A stretch of 64,000 nt of DNA from Mactra quadrangularis (lineage: Eukaryota; Mollusca; Bivalvia; Venerida; Mactridae), in the NCBI GenBank assembly GCA_025267735.1, contig CM046293.1:14222560-14286559 (forward strand), read 5' to 3'. Positions 12,762 through 25,249 of this stretch are shown piece by piece. A program made the position numbers and the translations under genes. A model generated the notes under the pieces. That model ran no database searches and had not been told where the DNA came from. It saw nothing but the letters and a program-made list of their open reading frames with translations. Position 1 is the stretch's first letter. Each line of letters opens with the position of its first letter.

Positions 12762-15700
12762 GTATGTTTCGCTAGTTGGAAGCACGCATGTCTACTGATC
12801 GAGGGTTATTGGTTCGATTCCCGGGCACTTTCGTGGAGCTTTGTCATGAAATTATTTCTACGGCTATTCTCCCTCCTACCAATTATCCTTAATTATGTAG
12901 AGCAGTGGTCAGTCACTGACGAAAGTATAGTATATGTGCATAGTAGCTGGTCAACAGCTAAATCCAGAGATTTAGCCTTTCCAGGAACAGTGAGTAGGTT
13001 GACTTACCGCCATTAAATAACATATGCAATGTTTTGTTATAGCGTAAAACCCAACAAAACAAATAAGCCATTAGTATGCCTCATATTCCGCATTGAAGTC
13101 TACAAAGTTATGTTTTGAAGCAAGTATTTGACCTAGCATTTGTCAAACTAACCAATCACAACCTTTTGAAATGGAGTGTATCGCATAAAACAGTCTAGCT
13201 AACTTTTACATTACGAATGCAGTCAAAGGCTGCTTAAATAAATAAATAAATTAAATGCAATTCAATAATTTTGCGGCAATCCAGCTCTGACATTAGATTC
13301 AAAATTAGATGCACAACCGACTAAGCAAACTGGGCGGGTCAAATAACTTCAAAAATCGTTTTAAAAGCCTTTTTCTGAAAAAGAAGTGTTTGCAAATTTC
13401 AATTGAAAAAACCTTAGACCCTCAATTGTTAGTTTCTCATCTTTTCAGAAGACGATCTTTTACCGATTGCACTCCCAGACCGATTGACTCCAACCCATTG
13501 GAAAAATTACACCAAAACATTGAAATGTGGAAGAGCCAAATCGAATCTTGTTAGAGTGAATATTGTTGGAAACCAAAACGCGGGAAAAACTACTCTTCTG
13601 AAGTTACTCCAAGACATAAAAGTAAAATGTCCCGATGAAAAGCAACTCCCAACAGAAGCTTTAGATGTAACCGAAATATTAACAATGTGCTGGGAAAGTA
13701 ACGGCAAGAAAAAATGGGACATTGGTGAATTAGGTATGTTTGTTTTATTTGCAGCCCTTTTCATTAACCATTGTTGCTAATGATATTGATATTTACTATT
13801 TAATTATAACAATTTACGGAATTCGTGAAATTCTTGCGGTATCAATATTTGCTTCGTGTGTTGTGTTCTATACACTGTTCGTACCGTTTAGCATAATTCA
13901 AAAATTCACAACGAGAAATGAAAGAAATCTGTAATAAAAACAAGATTATTAAACTGTAAAATTTCGGTAAAATATAAGTTATAACTCATGACTCCACAGG
14001 AATAATTCCGGTGCCTGGTTTGACTACACCAACTTTCAGACTGGCGACAATGTTTTATTTATGTGTACATTGTACACAAAATTAATTAACAAATAAATAG
14101 GAAGACAATAACTGGGTATGTATTTTATTCGTAACTAAAGTTGAATGATTATAAAAGTAGTTGAGTTTCTTATGTAGGATGCGAAGCTGAACTAAACATC
14201 CAAAGAATGGCAGAAGCGATGCGTAATGCAACTACTGATGTCAAACACGATGGCGAGGTAATGGATGAAGTCATGGATGAAGTCATTTCAAGTTATGAAG
14301 ACTCCAAAACATGGCGGGAAAAGACCTTCAGGGATTCAGCCTCTAACATGGATACAGATGAAGCTTTTGATCATTTCATGAAATCATGTTTTGACGACTA
14401 CATGTTCATGTCTGATGAGATTGAAGAAGATTCAACTTTACCTATGACCAATAACATTGATAAGCAGAAAACACTTGATCTATATTTGAAGAAAATAGTT
14501 GGAAGAGTGAATGCAAATGCCATAGAATGCGTGTATGTTTCGTACTGGGACTTTGCAGGACAGTCAACGTATTATGCCACTCATCAGGCATTTTTGTCTC
14601 ATTCAGCTGTGTATATACTTGTTGTCGATCTTAGCCTTGAAATAAAAAGTCGCACAGTTGACTCTCTGAAATTCAGATGCAGGGATGTTCATGAAAGTAG
14701 TATAGCAGGTAAGTACAACTGTGGCATTGAATATAATGTATAGCTTATTGTATCCACTCACTAGCATCATAAAATATGTACATTTTGTTCTTGGACATTA
14801 TTTACTTTTTAAAAGCTAACAGGGAATCTTTTTTTATATAAAAAGATCAACATTCCACCGAATTAAGTTCACCTGATTACGCACTAAGTTCAAGGATGAT
14901 ACATTTTTGAGAGACCTATAACTCTCAAGCTTAAACTGTTTATATTTTTAAAGTGAAATTACTTTAAAAGCCTATTCAAACATCGTTCGAATTATATCCG
15001 TTGACTTAAAATTTGTTTCGGTTTTAATGTAACTTTATCTCCAAGTGTTTAAACATCTTTGTGTCATTTGCCCACAGACATTTGTCAATAATATAGGATT
15101 CTCATGACCCATTTCTTTCAGAACTGTTTGTGTAGCCACTGTAACATGGACTTCTTTGACAGTAGCGACACTTAAACACAATAATTTACTGTAGATGTCT
15201 TGCCCCTGTTGATAATTGTATATGATATAGCAATGGACATGTAAGAAAATATAGAATTGCAATTTTAATTACAGAATGTATTACTTTCTGGATGTCGTCA
15301 ATCAAAGCATATACAACTGATTCAAAGGGTGGAACATCTCCAATCATGGTCGTTGGTACTCATAAAGACAAACTTAAGCCTGAACAAAATCGTACGCTTG
15401 ATGAAATGATAGATGAAAAGTTTCGTGAAATCCAAGACATTTTAGGAATGACAGAGGTCGAATGCATAGCTATTGATAACACGAATCCTGATCCTGACGC
15501 TATACGAGCAATAAGAGATAGAGTTCTTGAACTAGGGCTTGGAGTTCTTGATGAAATGATCCCAGCTCAATGGATTGAACTTGAACGAAAAGTACAAGAA
15601 CAGAAGAACAACGGAAAGCATATCATAACGTTTGAAGATCTGAGAATTCTTGATAAAGAAAATGATATGCCTATGAGAGATGATGATAGGCTTACAGCTT

Positions 15701-18700
15701 TCCTTGCACATCAACATTGCAGAGGACAGTTGATCCATTTTCCTCATAAAGAGCTGAAGAATACCATCATACTCTGCCCAGATGATTTGTCCACCTTTTT
15801 GAACACCTTAATTAGAGAATCAAAAAGAGGAAATAAACAAGGAAAAGGAGCATACAATCATGATGGTATTATCAATCAGAAATATATCGATGAGGCAGTG
15901 GATAGAATTGGCATTAAAGAATTACAGGAATCGCGCACATATCTAACCAATATGCTGATTAAGTTATCAATAATTCATCCATTTAAGTCGCATTCAAATG
16001 AAGACAGATATCTTCTACCCTGTCTTTTACCTTTCAGGAATGAAGGTAATGATCGTGAGTCGGCGAATATGAGAACTTTCAGAGTAGAATTCTGTGGTAA
16101 CACAATGCCTTCTACATTTTTTTACGTTCTTTTGTCACAACTTTTGAAACGATGGAAACTGCTAGAACCAAACCTTGGTGAGCCTGAAGTATTCAATTTG
16201 TACGCATGTTTTTATTTGGACGTAGAAACCGTACATATGGAGGTGTATTGGAGCGAATCATATATAACAGTTCGCATTAAAAACTTTTCTAAGTCTGTGA
16301 AATTTGCCGATATTGGGTTGGCAAAAATTGTAGACATGATTTCAGAGTGCATGGCAAACATATTGCAAATATACAGACACATCGAAACAGAATTTGAAAT
16401 CAAAGCTGAATGTCCAAAACATAAAGGAAGTTTTGTGTCTTTAGACAAATTACGTCAAGGTGGAGAGGCAATGTGTTTTAACAATGATGATGTGCATCCA
16501 GTCGATTCAGATGAATTTCCGGAATACAAAGAGCGTGATGAGGTAAGTTGGTTTACTGTTTTTTTTGCAGTACAGACGCTTATTTTTGGAGAGGTGCTTG
16601 CGAATAAATTACACTTTGAATGTCACAACATATACATAGACAAGAGAAAACAGGTTTCGTCAATTTTCCTAGCCTCTTGTCAATAGAATTTTATTGAAAT
16701 TCACTCATCGCGCCTTCAGATTATTCGTGTCCAATCTAATCTGTTTTTTAATCAGCAGCACTTGCAGGCTGGTTCGAAGAACTCATTGTATACATACGTT
16801 TATCGTATCTGAAGTAAGTAACTATGTTTAGATTAGTTAATGACCTACTGTGTGTTATGGAGATATTAGAAGTAACTGCATTAGTAGCTATTGATCTGAG
16901 TGCTGCATTTGACACTGTTGATCATGACATTTCATTAGAAGTACTTAATAATCAATATGGACTACAGAATAGTACACTTCGCTGGATTGATTCAGATCTT
17001 CGCCCACGGGCATGTCGAGTCAACGTCAATACTAGTTCATCATCTGTACGTCCATTAGATTGAAGTGTTCCACAAGGTGATTGTTTGGGTCCGTGGCTAT
17101 ATCTTACTTATGCAGGGACCTTATTTGATGTCATTCCATCTGATATATCAGTGCATGGTTTTGCTGATACCACACTGCTAATAAAAGATTCTGTCCTTAT
17201 AATCAGAATGAAGAAGCAAATGCCATTTCTGATCTTGAAGATTTTGTTCTAACAATAAATTCGTAGATGAATGAAAATAAATTAAAAATGAACAACTCAA
17301 AGACGGAGTTTATCATGTTTGGAAGCAGAGCAGTTGAAAAAATGCTTAACCCAGTCAATCAATATTGCTTGTGAAACTATGAAATCTGTAAGACAATTCG
17401 CTATTTAGGGGCCTTTCTCGATGAAAACTTAAGCTTTAAAGATCACATCAAAACAAAAAGTAGAACTGCCATGTTCAACTATTTACGTATCAAAAGTATT
17501 AGAAAATATTTGGATAAAGAAACAACAGAAACACTTGTCCTATCTTGGTCATGTTCCACATTGATTATTGAAATCTAATATTGTATGGAATCTCAAAATG
17601 TGATCTTAACAAATTTCAGCGAATTCAAAACATGTGTGCCAAACTAGTATTAAGGCTAAAAATCAGACAATTCAGAGGATGCTTTGTACTCACTGCACTG
17701 GTTACCAGTCAAAGCAAGAATCAACTTTAAAATATGTACTTTCGTGTACAAGTGTTTTTTTCTGGAACTGCACCTGCATACCTGACTGAAATTCTTCAAA
17801 AGCCTGTACAAAGCAGATCTGGTCTTAGATCTGCAAAATCCAAAGACCTGAATTTTTGATACCAATAAATAAAAAAAACACATTCAGTGACAGAAGCTTT
17901 AGTACAGTTAGTCCCATTCTGTGGAATAAGCTACCAGCTATCAAATTATCACCTACTTTGGATGTATTCAAAAAAAGATTGAATGTCATTACTTCTCTAC
18001 TTTCTATGATCTATTATAAAACCGACAATGCCTCACCTTACAATTACGGTAAACGTACTAAGTGATTGAGTGAGTGCATTATGACATGGGAATGAGGATT
18101 GCCTCGCTCTCAGTCATTTTATACCTTGTTTCATATGACTGCAATGACAAACTAAATAAATTGTCCCATTAAAGGTGCTGTTTTGACACCTTTGGGGAAA
18201 TGTCTGGTTAACAGTGGCGTTTTGTTACACTGTTCAGGACATGTCCGGTTAACAGTAGCATCATGTTATTCTGTTCAGGACAATATTCAATATAAAATAA
18301 ATAGAAATAAATAAGAAATTAATGATTAAAATGTAGAATTAAGTCTTATCATGATCTATGAAGGATGTAGGTCCAACTATATGAATATAAAGTTTTTTTT
18401 TATTTTGTTTTGTGTAATTGTATATACATTATGTTTTTATGGTGGAGAGTTTTTACTTACATGTATTTATTTTTTCATAAGAATTTTGTACAACGCCATT
18501 GAATATGTAATAAAGAAATAGGCGTTTCATGAATTCACAATGAGATAATGTTAGTTAAGGAGATAACTATATAGTCAGATAGTTTTCACTTGTTGTATAA
18601 GAAAAAACAATAAAATCTCTTTTATCTACCTTCCAGGACATTTACCCAATTCTCAGAGAAAAACTATCTAATTGGCACTTGAATCGACTTGCACTGAATC

Positions 18701-19816
18701 TGAAAAGAGAAACTGCCTCAAGTCTTGCTGCTCGTATAAGATTGTTTACAGGCAATGTGGAAGCTGATAATGTTGCCAGGGAAACCAGAAATCGAAATAA
18801 ACGTCGCGTCCTCATTTTAAAGAAATGGAAGAATCAGCATTACGACGCTTCTCTTGGTGATTTATTAGAGTTGCTTACCGAAACCGGAGACTACAACAAG
18901 ATAGATTTGATTCAAGGGTTAAAAGATGTACCAACCAATTATGGTAAGTGTCATTTAAACTGAATGTCGAATATGAACAAAATTAAGTTAGCATCCAAGT
19001 TAAAATGTCAACGTACATGTATTTCTGTATATTCCTTAAGAAATATAATGAATTGTGCTGAATGTCTTTTCAATTGTAATAATTCTTAAGTCAGTTGATC
19101 TAATAACTGTTCCTTTACTAGCCTGATTTTCTAGATCTAAGTTGGCACTTGTCTTATTTTTTAGTTAAAAGTGTAAGGTTAGCCTTAGACATTTTTTCTA
19201 ATGAACAAACAAAAGCGTGTATGTTTACTTAAACTGTAAATGTCGTCTGCAAAAATACTGTTTCATTTATATCAGCGAAGCATATGATTAATACCTGATA
19301 TCTTTCGGGTCGTTTTAGACAGAAACTTTGTCACTATGACTGATCTTTTCTCTCATTCCTTTTCGCATCTCTTCATCTCTCCTTCTCTCACATATTTTTA
19401 CCGCATTTTTTTATCAAGTTCTTTGAGTTGCGGTCCACGAAACAACTTTGCTGACAGACAAATTAATTGTGTTTAGCTAGCCGTATTATTCTACAAAACC
19501 CCATCGGCTGTCACTAGCCTGTGTTAAAAGAAACCGCAAAAGGTTTATGTTTTAGTCTTTTATTCTGATAATTAGAAAGAAATAAAACGACAATAGTATA
19601 TATTGGAGATCATATTTTTATATCAATTCTTCTAATTATATGCATGGTTACTGAAGAGTGGGAATGATCTGATAATCATAACAATTTAAGCAAATAACTT
19701 TATTAGAAAATAATTATGTCCAGTTTTCATTAAACTACTACAAATTACACGTTTTCTGTTTTTTTGTTTTAGAAGCTTTCAGGCGAAGTGATGGATGCAA
19801 TTTCAATACAGAATGA
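12174..19816 (+). CDS. ROC-COR-death-domain protein gene, copy B (5' end not found)
   Basis: Five phase-matched exons: 12174-12761, 13449-13733, 14178-14708, 15275-16542 and 18637-18943, then a degenerate exon starting at 19773 that stops at 19814-19816. Together they encode about 1000 residues: AIG1/GIMAP-like segment, Roc GTPase with a long acidic insert, COR domain, death domain. Roc-COR (ROCO) proteins are GTPases in which COR couples the nucleotide state to dimerisation. Forms with a death domain are expanded in invertebrates and thought to signal in immunity or cell death. The first visible exon needs a donor ending in phase 1, so an upstream exon carrying the start exists but was not identified with confidence. 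The intron at 16543-18636 was enlarged by a LINE, and the intron at 12762-13448 holds a SINE. Confidence 0.85.
12768..13065 (+). mobile_element. tRNA-derived SINE in copy B intron
   Basis: A tRNA-like head (GCTAGTTGGAAGCACGCATG as A box, GGTTCGATTCC as B box) is followed by the body shared by several copies in this window (CCTCCTACCA, GTCAGTCACTGACGAAAGTAT, GAGTAGGTTGACT) and an A-rich tail. The head begins immediately after the GTATGT splice donor at 12762-12767. It shows the uninterrupted form of the site into which the foldback element at 30603 inserted. Confidence 0.85.
13449..13733 (+). CDS. Copy B exon: Roc domain P-loop
   Basis: Acceptor CAG at 13446-13448, phase 1 in and out; 95 codons. 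VNIVGNQNAGKTTLLKLL is a canonical G1/P-loop (GxxxxGKT) of a Ras-like GTPase, here the Roc domain. The exon continues to DIGEL before a GTATGT donor. The residues before the P-loop (ALPDRLTPTHWKNYTKTLKC) link it to the AIG1-like segment. Confidence 0.85.
14178..14708 (+). CDS. Copy B exon: Roc insert and G3 motif
   Basis: Acceptor TAG at 14175-14177, GTAAGT donor, phase 1 in and out; 177 codons. The first part is acidic and Met-rich with a VMDEVMDEV repeat, a Roc insert between G1 and G3. Near the end, YWDFAGQSTYYATHQAFL carries the Roc G3 motif (DFAGQ) and the ATHQ signature, then a hydrophobic strand YILVVDLS. G1 to G3 spacing is about 170 residues, much longer than in small GTPases. Confidence 0.85.
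15275..16542 (+). CDS. Copy B exon: Roc G4 motif and COR domain
   Basis: Acceptor CAG at 15272-15274, phase 1 in, phase 0 out at a GTAAGT donor; 422 codons. MVVGTHKDKL gives the G4 motif (T/N-K-x-D) for guanine recognition. The COR domain follows from IPAQWIELERKV, with the typical DDDRLTAFLAHQHCRGQLIHF segment, a winged-helix-like region ending in DRYLLPCLLPF, and the C-terminal subdomain from TFRVEFCGNTMPSTFFYVLL. The last residues, SDEFPEYKERDE, correspond to the first exon of copy A. Confidence 0.9.
16820..18300 (+). mobile_element. CR1-like non-LTR retrotransposon fragment
   Basis: A 5'-truncated element, same orientation as the host gene. Landmarks: AIDLSAAFDTVDHD (RT motif A) near 16890-16930; SVPQGDCLGPWLYL; HGFADTTLL, where the catalytic YADD is changed to FADT; NKLKMNNSKTEFIMFGS; YLGAFLDENLSFKDHI; LHWLPVKARINFKI; and the FSDRSFSTVSPILWNKLP end near 17885-17940. 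Several stops and frameshifts make it inactive. The corresponding copy A intron (38-535) lacks it, so insertion followed the duplication. The 3' end is approximate. Confidence 0.85.
18637..18943 (+). CDS. Copy B exon: death domain
   Basis: Acceptor CAG at 18634-18636, phase 0 in, phase 1 out at GTAAGT; 102 codons plus one base. It is a close paralogue of the copy A exon, with LALNLKRE, LFTGNVEADN, ILKKWKNQHY and LGDLLELLTETGDYNKIDLI. It is two residues shorter than copy A before the donor (VPTNYG versus VPSRNNYG). The reading frame is intact, so this domain is probably under selection. Confidence 0.85.
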
Positions 19817-20050
19817 GGACATTTTTTTCTGCAAGGGACTGGTGGTATTGTGTATCAATATCTTGCTTTTCATTTTGGCCTACTTTATGAAAAAGAGGTG
19901 CTATAATTTCAAGGATACAAGGAGTATCAAGTACTAAAGACTTGGCGTCCAGAAAATCCTAAAATTTCTATTCCGAGGAAGGTACTTGATACAGCTAAGT
20001 ACAATGTATACACATTGACCCTACTCAAACCGCATTGCAGAACATTTAAA
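19773..20050 (+). pseudogene. Degenerate second death-domain exon of copy B
   Basis: This aligns with copy A 1644-1936 but has a +1 shift before the QNED motif, a -1 shift between that motif and the LGLTY-equivalent, and later losses. Entered at the conserved acceptor (AG 19771-19772) it stops at TGA 19814-19816 after 14 residues. A second AG at 19781-19782 would restore the frame for IQNEDIF and then give a different tail to TAA 19935-19937. Either way the second death domain is lost in copy B. Confidence 0.8.
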
Positions 20051-20360
20051 ACGCTAGTGTGTCAAAACATTTTGATCATAATGAAACTTTACAAATGTAT
20101 AATGTATACTTAACATTCATGAAAGAAAACGCATTATAAACTTTGCTTACATCCAGCGGTTCTTTCCATAAAAATTCTTGCGAGTAATTGTAAGTCAAAA
20201 GCAAGATACATTGATATTACGAACATATGTTGGCAAATCAATTCTCAATATCATTGAGTTATGTTTGTAAAATATCGCTTACCTTTTGAATATCATGCCA
20301 TAGTTATGTTTATTATCCTCCTGACTTTGAACTGCAACATTGAAAGGGACAGCAATTGTC

Positions 20361-21900
20361 GCCTTTGAACAACTTCTATATTAATCAGTATATATTGCTT
20401 TGACAAATTATCTCCCTTTAATAGAATTAAAAGTTTTTGTAAACTTTTACTTTTCTGACGTGCTTGAAATTTGTGATCTACGTTTTAATTATCTAAACTT
20501 ATGTAACATCAAACCTTTTTAACAATTCATTTTGAATTTTGAGTGAAATCCATCCCTTTATATTATCATTTTAAGTCTACGTATATTATTGAATAAAGCT
20601 AGCTAGGGAAAATAGATAAATTACCTCCCTTTTCAAAATATAACTTGTTTTACCTTCCGGGATGAAAATGGATTGTCCTGTAAATAGACTCGTTCTATAG
20701 TATATAAATGCGTGTTAGCTTCAGTTGACAGCAGAAAGTTGGTGACTGCTCGTGGTGGTTGTTGGAGTGGAAGATAATCGTGGTTCAACTATTATTATGA
20801 TTATACATGTACATAATATTATTTCATATTGTAGTTTTATTTTATCGTGACTTTGATTTTAGTTGTTTATATTGTTTTTCACCGTGAGATATTGTCTCGG
20901 TATCGTGTTGTTGCCAAGAGTACTTTCTTTTCTATACTAGTTCGCCTTTGAACAACTTCTTCATTAATCAGTATATATTGCTTTGACAAATTATCTCCCT
21001 ATAATGAAATTAAAAGTTTTTGTAAATTTTTACTTTACTGACGTGCTTAAAATTGTGATCTACGTTTTAATTATCTAAAATTATGTAGCATCAAACCTTT
21101 TTAACTATTCATTTTGAATTTTGAGTGAAATCCATTCCTTTGTATTATCATTTTAAATCTACGTAAATTATTGAGTAAAACCAGCTAGGGAAAATAGTTA
21201 ATTTACCTCCCTAACTTGTTTTACTTTCTGGGTTGAAAATAGATTGTTCTATAAAATAGACTCGTACTATAGTATATGCATGTAAATGCGTGTTAGCTTC
21301 AGTTGACAGCAGAAAGTTGGTGACTGCTCGTGGTGGTAGTTGGATTGGAAGATAGTCGTGGTTCTACTGTTTATTTGTCGACGCTTTCAGGCGGGGTGTG
21401 AGCTATCTGCTGTACTGACAACTGAGCATCATTGCGATTAGTAGGTTGTCTCTATGGTAGAAGCGCTTTCTTGCACGTTAACGTTGGCGGCATAACCTGC
21501 AGGGTAAATCATGCTGATCCTAGGCTATCACTTGTTTTTCGTATCCGAGGTTGTATTAGTAGGCAGATTGATTTTGCTCCAACGATTGACGTTTAGCTTC
21601 TGCTCAAGGTCGTTCTTGAGGTATAGGAGTGTAGGACTAATGGTCTTTTGGTTCCAAGCAAACGTTTTATAACCCGAGATAGTGTTTCGGGGTAGTGGTT
21701 TCGGCTTTTGCATTTACTCCGAGTTGTGCCTGGAGCATTGACTTTTCCGGTCTCTGGGTCTGTTGGTTTCAACAAACGTTTTATAACGTTTTATTGTATC
21801 ATGACTTTGATTTTAGTTGTTTCTATTTTTTCACCCTGAGATATTGTTTCGGGATCGTGTTGTTGCTTTTATGCTTTGTGCCTGTACATATTACTATACG
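20361..21900. repeat. Large tandem duplication with promoter-like core, second copy interrupted
   Basis: The stretch 20361-20940 is repeated from 20943. The match covers 20943-21370, is interrupted by about 420 bp, and resumes at about 21795-21870 (the GACTTTGATTTTAGTTGTTT segment also at 20849). Each copy carries a TATA-like run (20700-20707 TATATAAA; TATGCATGTAAA near 21276) followed by TTAGCTTCAGTTGACAGCAG. It could be tandem solo LTRs or a tandemly duplicated promoter; no gag/pol and no clear TG...CA ends were seen. Confidence 0.6.
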
Positions 21901-22899
21901 CTTTATTTTCGTTTTCTAATCATATAAGCTAAATAGCTTGAGAAAAATCTATCTATGTATACTGTATTTCATTGTTGTGAAACCCAGAGCACGAATCAGT
22001 GTCCTGGGATTGTCTCTGCCTTCGTCCCTACAGCAGGCTCGGACGCCTGGTCAGTCGGTGTTAAGACAAGCATCGACTTGAATCACATACGCAAGCGCTG
22101 GCTTGACTGCCGTGCGCCCAGCGGACACGTTAGAAAATAATGAGAAAAAATATTTTTTGGGAAAATGTATTTATTATGTATAATATTTCGATTTGCCAAA
22201 TATAAAAAGCAAATTCTGATCATAAACAATTTAAAAATCAGCACTCTGTCGCCATGTTGTCTAAAAGGTGACGTTACTAGTAAAAATGTCATTTTTCATG
22301 TTTGTATTTATATTGCAATTGGTTTAATGATATACACTTATGTTGAAATCATTGTTTTGTTGAATAATGCCTGAGATTATATTGTTAAAGGGGTTTTTGT
22401 GAAGTAAAACAGAAACGATACGTGTTAATCTGGTGTGGGTTTGTAACGGGTCTGATAAAAAATATTCCCTGTCGCATAAAAGAAAATGAAAATGTTAATC
22501 AGAGGCTTATACAGTTTTGGAAGAACACTGTATTATTAAAAACCTACAGTTTTTATACATTGGCCGTTTCCATGCCGTCTCCGTATCAGTTATGCACCAG
22601 TGTTATTTTTTCTCTTTTTTTACCATATCAAGTTAGACCATTAAATTGAAATATCATGTATACAAGTTTTCCTATTCATCTTTCATAAAAGATATTTTTT
22701 CTAGTATTTTTTTGTTAGATGTTTTCATTTGTTTACTACACTTTCCTACCCACTGATAATTCTAGGTTAAATTGGCGAAAGATCATATTGAAGAGTTAAG
22801 CAGTCAATAAATTTGAAATAATTAACAAGTAGACATCAAGTATGATAGTGGTTTTGTTTTTTGTTACAAATGTTGGCGTAGCATTCATTAAACGCACGC

Positions 22900-24370
22900 A
22901 ATTTCTTTATGAATTAGCTGTCACAAAATATTTTTTTCAGTAGATTAAATATTCTACCATAACATTATTAATTAGAACAATTTGTTTCCAAGGAAATTGA
23001 TATTTGTCTATATCGACATTCATATTATTTTATTTATTTTTCGTTTGACATATAAGACATGTATATCTTTTATTATAATACTTCAAATAAAAATGACGGC
23101 TTTTGATTGGCTGATCGGGTGTGCGAAAAAAATCCATATACACCGTGTGTGAGTTCATATTTACCGTGTCCCCTCGGGTAGCCTCTCATAATAATGCAAC
23201 ATAAAAAATTCTTGTCAAATGTCCGCCATTTTTTTCGTCGATTCGAAAATGTTTTTCTTTGTAATCTTAACATTTATAAGCAAATAAGACATATCGATGT
23301 CCTGTTCTTTATAAAATAACATTATATAGCGTGTTTTCAACATGAATGACAAATCTATTACTCACAAATCTGTAAACCAAGCCCCAAAATTTGACGCTTT
23401 ACACTCCAACATCCCAAGGCAATGTGCTTCTTCCATTTTGTGACTGTGTTCAATACGACGAATTTTCCAGTCATTATAATGTTAATACAAAGGTTTCATT
23501 CATTGGAGCACCCAAGCTATGCATTAAGAACAAATAATGAAACTGGCTGTCAAAGATCTTTCTCAAATACGAATCCACGTAGATTTTCTTTGCTCTATTT
23601 TCGGAAAACCATTTCCATCGTGCCCTAACAGTTTATCCCATCAGCGAGTGTTTCCATAATAAAGTCCATAATTATATTCCTATCGTCCGTTTGCTTTTTG
23701 TTCTTTTTAAATAGATCCTTGTACTTCCGATCTTTAAATCCGCGAAAATTATAAGCTAAAACCTTTAAATGTCAACAAGTAAATCACACATCATAACATG
23801 ATCACTAGTATGACGTCATGATCAAACGTCATTCTGTACACAAACGGTCTAACTGACCTTTGTACGGGGACGCTGAGCATCATGGGTAAAACTGTTTATT
23901 TACCTGAAAACACATGGCAATGTTTACATTCTAATAATTTCCCCGTTCAACCGTACTGAACAATTAGAGTATGTTTTTTTGTGTCTGCTCAAATAAAATT
24001 TAACTATCCAACCAACTATGCACATTAAATTAAACTTTTTAACCGGTATTTAAACCTCCATCCTAACGTGTTTACATCTGTCCTTCTTTACACAGTAATT
24101 TGAAAACGGAAGTAGAATACACGGTTTAACAATGCATCTGTACCTAATGAGGTTTAAAAGTACTTAGTATTTATGGATTGATATTCCTGTAGTGATTAGT
24201 AATCATTTAGTTTACAATTTAATAATAATTGTATCAAAAACAAAAATATCCAACGATTTTGTCTTCATGCGCCGCACTATATTCTGTTGCGTACCAAATC
24301 GCCGAATACTGGGAATGGTTGTGCGTCTTAGTATAGAGGTGATATTATCACCTGCTATTAATAGAATGGA
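22900..24370. repeat. Copy-B-specific insertion with unclassified repeat, copy 3
   Basis: The interval 23078-23760 matches the repeat at 7800-9250: the GGCTGATCGGG start, the TTCGTCGATTCGAAAATG segment near 23235-23255, and the TAATGAAACTGGCTGTCAAA segment near 23535. The remainder, 23760-24370, has no recognised feature. Confidence 0.5.
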
Positions 24371-24376
24371 TCAAAC

Positions 24377-25249
24377 CACTGGCACCAGAGTCCATATCTT
24401 ATGATTATAATGCGTACGTCACTATATATAGTTCTCTGTACATACATATATAATAAACATGGTATTGAACGTTTTCTACAGTGCATACGGCCCAAACCGT
24501 TTTTCTTCAATTCGACTTGTATCTGAAAGAAAATGTCGGTCTCAATTTAAAGACTAAACATTACTCTAACATCATGCAAAGTTACAAGTTTGTATCTGAT
24601 ACCGTTTTCATGAAATTTATATTAATTTCAGAATCACTAGTTTGCAGCGATTCAACGTCACTACTGACTTCCGGTTTAACTTAACCTGGTTCCCTGGATA
24701 TTAATGATTACGTACACAGACGCAGCATATATCATTAATTACGTGTATATTCTATTTATAGAACTTGGGACACGTAAATGTTTACCTAGACAGTGCGCTC
24801 CGATTGGGTTTAAATTTGGCGCGCTTCATTGACAAGGTACGGGAAAAGTCTCGAGGAGTTTATCAACCAATCAGTTTACGCCGGTAAACGCGTCATGATT
24901 AAACCGGGAGTTAACAGTGACTCTCAATCGCTGCAAAATGATAGTATTGAAATTACGATTAATTTCATAATAATCGTTTAAGATATAAAGTTTTTGAATA
25001 GTCAGTTTTGTAAGGAAATGTTTAATCTACAAAACGAGACCGATATTTGCATCCAAATATATTGGTAAAGGTAAAATAAATCTGTCAGACCGTACCTACT
25101 GTCAAAATGGTTCAATACCATGTGAATATTATAATGATAGTCATAACTCGTACACGGTGATGAATACGGGAGCGATTTTTAATTGTGCCTGTTGACAAAA
25201 TATTATATGTGCGTGCATTTTAAAGAATGTGAGGACTCCAGTGCCAGTG
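24377..25249. mobile_element. hAT-like non-autonomous TIR element, member 1
   Basis: Ends are CACTGGCACCAGAGTCC on the left and its near reverse complement GGACTCCAGTGCCAGTG on the right, flanked by a perfect 8-bp direct repeat GATCAAAC (24369-24376 and 25250-25257). Long subterminal parts are also inverted: the GCAGCGATTCAACGTC region near 24645 versus CTCAATCGCTGC near 24925. It has no transposase. An 8-bp target duplication is typical of hAT elements, though the termini do not start with the usual CAG. Confidence 0.85.

Noticed and set aside
16824..17063. A separate protein gene with AFDTVDHD
   Set aside because: It is the reverse-transcriptase motif of a decayed LINE inside the Roc gene intron.
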